Shown: one piece after another, positions 26,684 to 34,460 of the stretch
How the letters are laid out: each line of letters opens with the position of its first letter
Position numbering within the stretch: the stretch's first letter is position 1
DNA from: Pseudolysobacter sp964466115
GTDB taxonomy: Bacteria > Pseudomonadota > Gammaproteobacteria > Xanthomonadales > Rhodanobacteraceae
Direction of reading: 5' to 3'
Length of the DNA: 64,000 nt
NCBI GenBank assembly: GCA_964466115.1
Contig: CAYXMH010000014.1
Location: forward strand, 1-64,000
Program-made: the position numbers and the translations under genes
The notes under the pieces: model-generated
What the model saw: only the letters and a program-made list of their open reading frames with translations
Databases searched by the model: none
What the model was told of the DNA's origin: nothing

Positions 26684-27568
26684 TTACTTACTCTCACCAA
26701 AATAACGCAGAAATTCGGATTTCGGATCCAGCACTAAAACGCCGTTGCCGGTTTTAAACGTTTCACGATAAGCTTCCAAACTTCGATAAAAAGCATAAAA
26801 ATCCACATCTTTCCCGTAAGCTGCGGCATAAATCTCCGCCGCGTGCGCATCGCCTTCACCACGGGTGATCTGACCCTCTTTGGTCGCCTCGGCCTTTAAT
26901 ACCAAAGCTTCACGATCGGCATCGGCCTTAATGCGAATGGCGGCCTCCTGGCCGCGGGCACGCAATTCGTTCGCCGCCTTTTGGCGTTCGGCCTGCATGC
27001 GCTTGAATACGGAATGGCTGACTTCTGCCGGCAATTCAATGCGTTTTATGCGCACATCAACGACGCGGATACCGAAATGCGATTGAATCGCCTTATTGGT
27101 AGCCTGTTCGCGCACCCGATCGGTGATGTCGGTACGGGCGCTTGAGATTAAATCACGCAAGGTATTGGAACGAAATTCGGAGTTGAGCAAATCCTTAACG
27201 ATCGGCGTTAACCTCTGCTTGGCATTCACTTGCTGGTCATCAACACCGAACGATTGATAATACTCCGCCGCATTATCAATCTTCCATTTTACGTAAAAAT
27301 CCACGTCGGTACTTTTCTTCTCGGAAGTGAAATAGCGTTCCGGCTGGGTTTCCAAATTGAGAATGCGGTTGTCGAATTTCAATACTTGCTGCATCAAGGG
27401 AAACTTGAAATACAACCCCGGCTTGTAACCGGCGCCGCCCTGCTCGTCAACGCCTTCAATGCGTCCAAACTGCAACAACAGCGCCGTCTCACCCTCGCGA
27501 ACCACAAACACACAGTTTGCGGTGATTAACACCAAAGCAAAAACCACCAATGCGCTAATCAGTTTCAT
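26684..27568 (-). CDS. hflC: FtsH protease modulator HflC
   Basis: 294 residues. One N-terminal membrane span (about 4-22, ISALVVFALVLITANCVFV) leads to a SPFH/prohibitin domain (VREGETALLLQFGRI..., FYVKWKI) and a helical coiled-coil region (AEVSHSVFKRMQAERQKAANELRARG...AEIYAAAYGKD). With HflK it forms the large periplasm-facing complex around FtsH and limits its proteolysis. Its start overlaps the hflK stop (ATGA), implying translational coupling. Confidence 0.97.
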   Translation of the reverse strand: MKLISALVVFALVLITANCVFVVREGETALLLQFGRIEGVDEQGGAGYKPGLYFKFPLMQQVLKFDNRILNLETQPERYFTSEKKSTDVDFYVKWKIDNAAEYYQSFGVDDQQVNAKQRLTPIVKDLLNSEFRSNTLRDLISSARTDITDRVREQATNKAIQSHFGIRVVDVRIKRIELPAEVSHSVFKRMQAERQKAANELRARGQEAAIRIKADADREALVLKAEATKEGQITRGEGDAHAAEIYAAAYGKDVDFYAFYRSLEAYRETFKTGNGVLVLDPKSEFLRYFGESK

Positions 27569-28656
27569 TGTTGGCCTCCACGATTGTTCTTATCGGCGCG
27601 ATCGTCAACCGGTGACACTTCGGCGGCCGATGCGGCATTGAGGACATCGGCGCCGTATTTGAGCTTGTCTAATGGCACATAGATCAAATTTTTGCCGCTA
27701 CCTTGATCGATGACCTTCACATTCGCGCCAAGCACCTGTTGCATGGTCTCCAAATAAAGCCGCTTGCGCATCGCTTCAGGAGACGCCTTGTACTGCGATT
27801 GCAGCAAAGTGAAACGCTGCGCATCGCCTTCGGCACGCGCCACCCGCTCGGCTTTGTAGCCGGTTGCTTCGGCCTTGATGCGCGAGGCGTCACCGCGCGC
27901 CACCGGCACTACGTTGTTGGCGTAGGCTTGCGCTTCGTTTTCAATGCGTTGTTTATCCTCGCGCGCGCTGTTGACGTCATCGAACGCCTCTTTCACTTCC
28001 AGCGGCGGCGCTATGCTCTGAAAATTCACCTCGGTAACTTGCAAGCCGGAATGATAATTTTCCAATGTTTCCTGCATGATCTTGCGCGTTTCGATAACAA
28101 GCTCGGCGCTCTGGCCGGAAAGAATGGTGTCCATCTCGTTTTTACCGATCACTTGGCGCACCGCACTCTCACCCACCTGCTTCAAGGTTTCTTCAGGATC
28201 ACGCACGCTGAACTTATAAAGCCGCGCATCGATCACCTGATACTGCACGTTGAAATCAATCTGCACGATGTTCTCGTCTTGCGTCAGCATCCGCACTTGA
28301 TCGGACACCGAGCGCACTTGGGTGGCCTCGACCTTGATCACCTGCTCGATTGGACCGGGCCATTTCAAATTAAACCCGGCATTCAGCAGGCGCGAGAATT
28401 CACCAAAGCGCAGCACCACACCCACTTGGCGGGCGTCGATCACGGTCCAGGAATCCAAGGCAATCCACGCAAACAACACGCCAATCAGCAAGGTCAGCAC
28501 TCCGCCACCGGAGCCGCCGCTGGCGCCACCGCCTCCAAAAAGCCTCCCCATGCCGTCTTTCAAGCGCCGCAGCATCTCTTCGAGATCCGGCGCTTGTTTG
28601 TTGTTATTACCTTTCCAAGGGTTCCCTTTGCCGCCACCCGGTTCGTTCCACGCCAT
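27565..28656 (-). CDS. hflK: FtsH protease modulator HflK
   Basis: 363 residues. The N-terminus is Gly/Asn-rich (MAWNEPGGGKGNPWKG), as in E. coli HflK, then a GGGG-rich linker, a single membrane span (about 52-70, VLTLLIGVLFAWIALDSW), the SPFH domain (ARQVGVVLRFGEF...GFNLKWPGPIE) and a coiled-coil tail. The Gln/Gly-rich end (NNRGGQQ) is cytoplasmic or disordered. It is co-transcribed with hflC and follows hflX by about 110 bp. Confidence 0.97.
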   Translation of the reverse strand: MAWNEPGGGKGNPWKGNNNKQAPDLEEMLRRLKDGMGRLFGGGGASGGSGGGVLTLLIGVLFAWIALDSWTVIDARQVGVVLRFGEFSRLLNAGFNLKWPGPIEQVIKVEATQVRSVSDQVRMLTQDENIVQIDFNVQYQVIDARLYKFSVRDPEETLKQVGESAVRQVIGKNEMDTILSGQSAELVIETRKIMQETLENYHSGLQVTEVNFQSIAPPLEVKEAFDDVNSAREDKQRIENEAQAYANNVVPVARGDASRIKAEATGYKAERVARAEGDAQRFTLLQSQYKASPEAMRKRLYLETMQQVLGANVKVIDQGSGKNLIYVPLDKLKYGADVLNAASAAEVSPVDDRADKNNRGGQQ

Positions 28657-28765
28657 CGTTTACTCCGTTGCGCAGTCGTCACCCGCATACAGGTTGCATG
28701 TGGGCTGATAAAAATTCATGTGTTTGATAGCTGGCAGTTTATGAGACGAACGGATTTTCTTCTCT

Positions 28766-30100
28766 TCATGGATCTGCCAATACGGGATTGTAGGAACCCA
28801 GGCTAGGCACGGCAAGCAAATGCTGCTTCAGCCAATCGCCGTCGCCGTGGCTTAAGCCCAATAAGGGCTCCAGCATGCCTCGCGAGGCGTCGATTTCAAC
28901 GCTCCATCCGTCATCCTCCAGCCGTTCACCGACAACGAGCCCAAGCTCGAATAGGCGCGAGCGCAATCGCCCCGAGGCAGAAGGCACATGCACCCAGCAA
29001 TGGATGCGTTCGTTGACCAAACGCTCGCCAATCGCGGTTCTGATCAAATCCATGCCTTCACCGGTAACGGCAGACACCCATACCCGTGGCGTGGTACCGG
29101 CATCCGCCCAACCTGCACGAGAGGACTGTTCCAGGCGATCCAGCTTATTCATGACTTGTATTTGCGGCACGGCCCCTGCGCCAATGGCTTCCAACACGCC
29201 TTGCACATCGGCCATGCGAAGCTCCCAGTCGGGATCGGAGGCATCGATCACATGCAACAACAAATCGGCGTCTCGGGTTTCGGCCAAGGTGGCGCGAAAC
29301 GCGGCAATCAAATCGTGCGGCAAATCGCGGATAAAACCCACGGTATCGGCCAATACCACCGGGCCGCACGGCAAACCCTCGATGCGCCGCAAGGTCGGAT
29401 CTAACGTCGCAAATAACTGGTCGGCGGCATACACCTGCGCGCCCGTTATGGTATTGAATAGAGTGGATTTTCCGGCGTTGGTGTAACCGACGATGGCAAC
29501 CACCGGCATGGCGTTGCGTTGCCGCGCGCGGCGTGCCTGCTGGCGTTGCGTCTCCACTTTCTGCAAACGCCGCGAAAGCTGCTTGACCCGATCGGCCAGC
29601 AAGCGGCGATCCATTTCCAACTGAGTTTCACCGGGGCCGCGCAATCCAATGCTGCCGCCACGTTGACGTTCCAAGTGCGTCCACCCGCGCACCAAGCGCG
29701 TGGCCATGTGCTTTAACTGCGCGAGCTCCACTTGCAGTTTGCCTTCGTGCGAGCGCGCGCGCTGCGCAAAAATGTCCAAAATGAGGCCGGTTCGATCAAC
29801 CACTCGGCATTCGGTAAATTTTTCAATATTGCGCTCTTGCACGGGAGACAGCGCTTGGTTAACGAGGATAACATCGGCGTCCAACGCGCGCCGTTGCTGC
29901 GCCAGCTCCTCAATCTTGCCGCTGCCAAAAAAATACTTGGGGCTTACGTGTTCGATGCGCGCGGTTAGCGTGCCAACCACGGTCGCTCCGGCGGAACGGG
30001 CCAAGTCAGTAAATTCGGCAACCGCAGTATCGTCCGTTTCACCTACCCAACGCGGCTGCAACAGCAGCGCGCGTTCGCCCTTTTTAGATCGCTCAAACAG
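28766..30100 (-). CDS. hflX: Ribosome-splitting GTPase HflX
   Basis: HflX rescues stalled ribosomes by splitting 70S particles. It has the glycine-rich N-domain (SPKYFFGSGKIEEL, LSPVQERNIEKF, DRTGLILDIFAQRA, GPGETQLEMDRR), then the G domain with GYTNAGKSTLF (G1), DTVGFIRDLPHDLI (G3) and NKLDRL (G4). The usual N-terminus (MFxRxxxGE in E. coli) is matched only upstream of the first TTG at 30061, as LFERSKKGERALL. In that frame a stop lies at 30113-30115, and the best start is CTG at 30100, with GAGGA about 9 nt upstream and 2 nt after the hfq stop. This gives 444 residues. Confidence 0.9.
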   Translation of the reverse strand: MFERSKKGERALLLQPRWVGETDDTAVAEFTDLARSAGATVVGTLTARIEHVSPKYFFGSGKIEELAQQRRALDADVILVNQALSPVQERNIEKFTECRVVDRTGLILDIFAQRARSHEGKLQVELAQLKHMATRLVRGWTHLERQRGGSIGLRGPGETQLEMDRRLLADRVKQLSRRLQKVETQRQQARRARQRNAMPVVAIVGYTNAGKSTLFNTITGAQVYAADQLFATLDPTLRRIEGLPCGPVVLADTVGFIRDLPHDLIAAFRATLAETRDADLLLHVIDASDPDWELRMADVQGVLEAIGAGAVPQIQVMNKLDRLEQSSRAGWADAGTTPRVWVSAVTGEGMDLIRTAIGERLVNERIHCWVHVPSASGRLRSRLFELGLVVGERLEDDGWSVEIDASRGMLEPLLGLSHGDGDWLKQHLLAVPSLGSYNPVLADP

Positions 30101-30102
30101 GG

Positions 30103-30369
30103 TTATTCGTCCTCATTAGGCGCGTCGTCCGATAAAGCCCCCGGCGTACCGCTCTCGGTTATGCGCACATTGCGGCTGGGCACTACGGTTGAGATCGCGT
30201 GCTTGTATACCATTTGGCTCACCGTATTGCGCAGCAGCACGACAAATTGGTCGAACGACTCGACGGTGCCTTGTAATTTGATTCCGTTCACCAAATAAAT
30301 CGATACCGGTACGCGCTCACGGCGCAACGCATTTAAAAACGGGTCTTGTAAGGATTGACCTTTTGGCAT
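30103..30369 (-). CDS. hfq: RNA chaperone Hfq
   Basis: Hfq forms hexameric rings that pair small RNAs with mRNAs. The Sm1 and Sm2 motifs (GQSLQDPFLNALRRERVPVSIYLVNGIKLQG, then FVVLLRNTVSQMVYKHAISTVVPSR) are near-identical to E. coli. The start at 30369 (MPKGQSL) gives 88 residues, with AGGAG 9 nt upstream. An upstream in-frame ATG at 30390 would place that ribosome-binding site inside the gene, so it is rejected. The tail is short and acidic (DDAPNEDE), a typical disordered C-terminus. It sits between miaA and hflX. Confidence 0.98.
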   Translation of the reverse strand: MPKGQSLQDPFLNALRRERVPVSIYLVNGIKLQGTVESFDQFVVLLRNTVSQMVYKHAISTVVPSRNVRITESGTPGALSDDAPNEDE

Positions 30370-30473
30370 TTTATTATTCTCCTGCGGCAATACGCTTCAC
30401 AAACCGAAAAAAGTGCGCGCTGTCGCATCTTTGACATGCGGCCTTGCGCGCCCCGGTTCAAGGCAATGAAATT

Positions 30474-31460
30474 CTAACCTTTTTTAGAGGCTACGGACAT
30501 CGTTTCGTGCGTAGGGGGATTAAGCCCGACAAATGCAGCCACGATTCGCAGGGTTTTATGGATCGGATCGGCATCGGGCTCCACCACCAACGCATCCAAC
30601 TCCGACCGCAACCAGGTGATTTGGCGCTTGGCCAGTTGCCGCGTGGCAAATATCGCGGAATCGCGAAATGTCGAAAAATCAATGGTCCCCGCCAAATATT
30701 CCAACGCTTGGCGGTATCCCACCGCACGCAATGCTGGCAGCGCCTTATGCAGATTCGGGCGTTGACTAAGCCGCGTCACTTCGGCAACAAACCCCTGTTC
30801 CAGCATCGCATCGAAACGCGCCGCGATGCGAGCATGCAAGTTATGCCTTTGCGCCGGCAGTAAGGCCAGCTTTAGCACCCGATAACCAAATCGTTGCATG
30901 GGTCGACCTTGCTGCGCCGATAACGGGCGGTTGGTCAAGGCAATCACTTCCAAAGCGCGCTGAATGCGCTGCTGATCGCTTGCCCGGATGCGGTTAGCGG
31001 CAACCGGATCAAGCTCGGATAAGCGCCGATGCAGCGCCGGCCAGCCAATGGTTTGTGCCTCGCGCGCCAAATCGGCGCGTACGCCCGCATCGGCTTGCGG
31101 TAAATCCGACAATCCATAGCGCAGGGCTCGAAAATACAGGCCCGTACCCCCGACCAACAACGGAATTTGCCCCGCTTGCGTCATTTGCGCCATTTCGCGC
31201 AGGGCATCGTCCCGGAATTCCGCTGCTGAATACACCTCATGCGGATTGCGGATATCAATCAAGCGATGCGGAAATCGCGCCAGCGTAGCCGCATCGGGCT
31301 TAGCGGTGCCAATATCCAAGCCTCGATATACCAGGGCCGAATCAACGCTAATCAACCCCAGCGCAAACCGCTGCGCCAATTGCAGCGCCAAATCGGTTTT
31401 GCCCGATGCGGTCGGGCCCATTAGAAAAATCGCGAGCGGGCGTTGATCGGGGCTTGGCAT
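30474..31460 (-). CDS. miaA: tRNA dimethylallyltransferase MiaA
   Basis: 328 residues. It transfers a dimethylallyl group to A37 of tRNAs that read UNN codons. The P-loop MGPTASGKTDLA, the SVDSALVYRGLDIGTAKP motif, HRLIDI, LLVGGTGLYFRAL and the late RQLAKRQITWLR segment are all family hallmarks. It heads the miaA-hfq-hflX-hflKC cluster and diverges from tdh. In E. coli mutL precedes it; here that place is taken by tdh. Confidence 0.97.
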   Translation of the reverse strand: MPSPDQRPLAIFLMGPTASGKTDLALQLAQRFALGLISVDSALVYRGLDIGTAKPDAATLARFPHRLIDIRNPHEVYSAAEFRDDALREMAQMTQAGQIPLLVGGTGLYFRALRYGLSDLPQADAGVRADLAREAQTIGWPALHRRLSELDPVAANRIRASDQQRIQRALEVIALTNRPLSAQQGRPMQRFGYRVLKLALLPAQRHNLHARIAARFDAMLEQGFVAEVTRLSQRPNLHKALPALRAVGYRQALEYLAGTIDFSTFRDSAIFATRQLAKRQITWLRSELDALVVEPDADPIHKTLRIVAAFVGLNPPTHETMSVASKKG

Positions 31461-31537
31461 GGTTGCGATTTTAGAATGTTTACCCCACGGCTTGCGGCGG
31501 GATATTGAATTGTACGCACCTTACGGCGATCCGATCA

Positions 31538-31543
31538 TATAAT
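31538..31543 (+). promoter_or_regulatory. Possible -10 element upstream of tdh
   Basis: A perfect TATAAT lies 55 bp before the tdh start in the divergent miaA/tdh gap. No good -35 is found at 16-18 bp, so an activator-dependent promoter or chance match is possible. Confidence 0.35.
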
Positions 31544-31598
31544 GTGCCGTTTCTTGGCGATCAATCCATCGGCTACCAGCTTCGTACAGAGAATCCCC

Positions 31599-32633
31599 AT
31601 GCACTCGACAATGAAAGCCCTAGTCAAACGCGAAGCGGCCAAAGGCATTTGGATGGAACACGTGCCAATCCCAGAGATTGGCCCGAACGAGGTGTTGGTT
31701 AAACTCGAAAAAACCGCCATTTGCGGCACCGACTTGCACATTTACAAGTGGGATGAGTGGTCACAACGCGTCATCAAACCTGGCCTGGTCATCGGTCATG
31801 AATTCGTTGGCCGCATTGTTGATCTGGGACCCGGTGTGCGTGGTTATACCCTGGGCCAACGCGTATCGGCCGAAGGGCATATTGTTTGTGGCATCTGCCG
31901 CAATTGCCGCGCTGGGCGCCCGCATTTGTGTCCACACACCGTTGGCATCGGCGTGAATCGCCATGGCGCTTTCGCCGAGTATATTGCAATGCCGGCGAGC
32001 AATTTATGGCCGATCCCGGATCAAATCCCGTCCGAGTTGGCCGCGTTCTTCGATCCTTACGGCAATGCGGCGCACTGCGCATTGGAATTCGATTTGATCG
32101 GCGAGGATGTGTTGATTACCGGCGCCGGTCCAATCGGCATTATCGCAGCGGGGATTGCCAAGCATGTCGGCGCACGCAATGTTGTGGTGACCGACGTCAA
32201 CGATTACCGCCTGAAACTGGCGGCCGATATGGGGGCTACGCGAATCGTCAATGTCACCAAACAATCCTTAAGCGAGGTTATGCGCGATCTCAACATGGAA
32301 GGGTTCGATGTCGGCATGGAAATGTCCGGCAATGCGCAAGCGTTCAACGGCATGCTGGATTGCATGTATCACGGAGGAAAAGTCGCGCTGTTGGGCATTT
32401 TGCCGAAAGGAACCGGAATTGATTGGGACAAAGTCATCTTTAAAGGTCTGACTTTGCAAGGCATCTACGGGCGGCGCATGTACGAGACTTGGTACAAAAT
32501 GACACAAATGGTACTAACCGGGTTTCCTCTAAGCAAGGTACTAACCCATCAAATTCCGATCGATGATTTTCAAAAAGGCTTCGATCTGATGGAAGCGGGC
32601 AACTGCGGCAAAGTGGTTTGCAGTTGGAATTAA
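31599..32633 (+). CDS. tdh: L-threonine 3-dehydrogenase
   Basis: Zinc alcohol-dehydrogenase family enzyme that oxidises L-threonine with NAD+ to 2-amino-3-ketobutyrate, which Kbl then cleaves. The ATG at 31599 (MHSTMKALVKR) gives 344 residues; 31611 (MKALVKR) is an alternative that starts like E. coli Tdh. Catalytic zinc motifs AICGTDLHIYKWDEWSQ and GHEFVG, the structural zinc loop CGICRNCRAGRPHLC and the Rossmann motif GAGPIGI are intact. An in-frame start at 31542 is probably not used. It forms a pathway pair with kbl, about 230 bp downstream. Confidence 0.97.
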   Translation: MHSTMKALVKREAAKGIWMEHVPIPEIGPNEVLVKLEKTAICGTDLHIYKWDEWSQRVIKPGLVIGHEFVGRIVDLGPGVRGYTLGQRVSAEGHIVCGICRNCRAGRPHLCPHTVGIGVNRHGAFAEYIAMPASNLWPIPDQIPSELAAFFDPYGNAAHCALEFDLIGEDVLITGAGPIGIIAAGIAKHVGARNVVVTDVNDYRLKLAADMGATRIVNVTKQSLSEVMRDLNMEGFDVGMEMSGNAQAFNGMLDCMYHGGKVALLGILPKGTGIDWDKVIFKGLTLQGIYGRRMYETWYKMTQMVLTGFPLSKVLTHQIPIDDFQKGFDLMEAGNCGKVVCSWN

Positions 32634-32648
32634 GCGCCCGCACCAACA

Positions 32649-32786
32649 ACTCCCCCTTGATGGAGGAGTCAGCACGGCTAAGCGTGCTAGTGGGGGTGGC
32701 TGCGATATCATCTGTCACGGAACTCATGATGGCAACGCTTCGAATCCACCCCCATCCCAACCTTCCCCCTTCAAGGGGGAAGGGGT
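32649..32786. repeat. Dispersed palindromic repeat, copy 1 (tdh-kbl gap)
   Basis: CTCCCCCTTGATGGAGGAGTC, then hairpin AGCACGGCTAAGCGTGCT, then GTGGGGGTG..TGCGA, a ~40-bp spacer, and a closing palindrome CTTCCCCCTTCAAGGGGGAAG. The same element occurs inverted at 45264-45387. It separates tdh from kbl but shows no T-run. Confidence 0.75.
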
Positions 32787-32862
32787 ACGCGCTTATAAAA
32801 ACCAAGAAAACGTCAGACAAAACCCGCCTTTCGATCCTTAATCCTCTTTGGACTATTGCGCG

Positions 32863-34047
32863 ATGACTCACAACGCTGAAAATCGTTTTGCTCAGGATTT
32901 GGATGCCATCCGGCAACAAGGCTTATACAAAACCGAACGAGTCATCACAACACCGCAAGCGGCAATGATCCGCACGCAGGACGGCCGCTGCGTATTGAAC
33001 TTCTGCGCCAACAATTACCTTGGGCTTGCCAATCACCCCGAGATTATCAAGGCCGCGAAAGACGCTTTGGACAGCCATGGCTTTGGGCTTGCGTCGGTCC
33101 GCTTTATCTGCGGCACGCAAGATTTGCACAAACAATTGGAGCAAACCATCTCGGCTTTTTTCGGCACCGAAGACACCATTCTCTATACTTCCTGCTTCGA
33201 CGCCAACGGGGGGTTATTTGAAACCCTACTCGATGAATCGGATGCCGTGATTTCCGATGCGCTCAATCACGCATCGATCATCGACGGCATTCGTTTGTGT
33301 AAGGCTGAGCGCCGCCGATACGCCAACGGTGATATGGCGGAGCTTGAAAAGCACTTGGCTGAAACCCAAAGCAAGCGCACCCGCATGATCGCCACCGATG
33401 GCGTGTTCTCAATGGACGGTTACATCGCCAAACTCGATGAAATTGTCCGATTAAAAGAAAAGTACGGCGCGCTATTGATGGTGGATGATTCTCACGCCAC
33501 CGGTTTTATTGGGTCCACCGGTCGCGGCTCCGCGGAATTACACGGGGTGATGGACAAAGTGGACGTATTTACCTCCACCCTTGGTAAAGCCCTCGGTGGC
33601 GGTTCCGGCGGATTCACCACCGGGCGGCGCGATATCATCGATTTGCTGCGCCAACGCTCGCGCCCGTATCTGTTTTCCAACACGCTGCCGCCGCCGTTGG
33701 TCGCCGCCAGCATTAAAGTGTTTGAAATGCTCTCCACCAACACGGTTTTACGCGACCGTGTTAATGAGAATGCACGGTACTTCAGGCGCCAAATGAGTGA
33801 AGCCGGTTTCGATATCCGCCCAGGCTCCCACCCGATCGTGCCAGTGATGCTCCACGACGCCAAAATCGCACAAGCATTCGCGTCCGAGCTGATGAACGAA
33901 GGCATCTATGCCATCGGGTTCTTCTATCCCGTGGTGCCTCAAGGTCAAGCGCGTATCCGCACCCAGGTGAGCGCAGTGCATACGCAAGAGCATCTGGACC
34001 AGGCCGTCACGGCATTCGTGAAGGTGGCGCAGAAGCTTAAGATCTGA
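32863..34047 (+). CDS. kbl: Glycine C-acetyltransferase (2-amino-3-ketobutyrate CoA ligase)
   Basis: PLP enzyme of the alpha-oxoamine synthase family that turns 2-amino-3-ketobutyrate and CoA into glycine and acetyl-CoA. The motifs NFCANNYLGLANHPE, GFGLASVRFICGTQD, SDALNHASIIDGIRL, VDDSHATGF and the PLP-lysine loop TSTLGKALGGGSGG are present, as is the final GFFYPVVPQGQARIRTQ. The ATG at 32863 gives 394 residues; an upstream ATG at 32848 would add five. In E. coli kbl precedes tdh; here the order is reversed and a repeat lies between. Confidence 0.97.
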   Translation: MTHNAENRFAQDLDAIRQQGLYKTERVITTPQAAMIRTQDGRCVLNFCANNYLGLANHPEIIKAAKDALDSHGFGLASVRFICGTQDLHKQLEQTISAFFGTEDTILYTSCFDANGGLFETLLDESDAVISDALNHASIIDGIRLCKAERRRYANGDMAELEKHLAETQSKRTRMIATDGVFSMDGYIAKLDEIVRLKEKYGALLMVDDSHATGFIGSTGRGSAELHGVMDKVDVFTSTLGKALGGGSGGFTTGRRDIIDLLRQRSRPYLFSNTLPPPLVAASIKVFEMLSTNTVLRDRVNENARYFRRQMSEAGFDIRPGSHPIVPVMLHDAKIAQAFASELMNEGIYAIGFFYPVVPQGQARIRTQVSAVHTQEHLDQAVTAFVKVAQKLKI

Positions 34048-34075
34048 GCTCCATTCCATTTTAAAACCTTATTAT

Positions 34076-34152
34076 CGTCATTCCCGCGAAAGCGGGAATC
34101 CAGCTCTTGACGTCCAGCGGGCTGATGGATTCCCGCTTTCGCGGGAATGACG
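34076..34152. repeat. Palindromic repeat (CGTCATTCCCGCGAAAGCGGGAATCCA)
   Basis: Two copies of the same 27-bp sequence lie head to head (34076-34102 and, inverted, 34126-34152) with ~23 bp between. Each arm also folds on itself (TTCCCGC gaaa GCGGGAA). This motif is widespread in intergenic regions of proteobacteria. It follows kbl directly and could act as an mRNA 3'-end structure. Confidence 0.85.
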
Positions 34153-34460
34153 CAACTTTAAGTGCTGTACAAAACCGAAGAACAACGTGCGCCTTTAAAT
34201 GAAAACTTTTGTTTCGCACACGAATTGCGTCACACAAATTCACGGTATGGCGCAGATTCAAGACAAGCGACTGCCTATAATTCACATGGAAAGAGACTGT
34301 CACAAGGAAAAACTGGGCGCGTGACTTTGACAAGACCAAACACCATCCGTTTACGGTTTGCCACGATGGTTCTTAAGCCTTGCTAGAAAAGCTCGCAATC
34401 TGTTTGAAATACATGGTGGGTAGTCTTCCACGCTTTTCGGTCTGGCTTAGGAGTTGGGTA
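34153..34460. other. Non-coding stretch before the exported nuclease gene
   Basis: About 310 bp without a convincing gene. A TTGACA at 34327-34332 could be a -35 box but the matching -10 (TTTACG) is poor. The last bases (TAGGAGTTGGGTA) form a good ribosome-binding site for the ATG at 34461. Nothing else is recognised. Confidence 0.4.

Noticed and set aside
27703..28806. 367-codon plus-strand open frame opposite hflK
   Set aside because: It lies wholly antisense to the well-supported hflK gene, has a His/Arg-rich composition typical of a mirror frame, and no ribosome-binding site.
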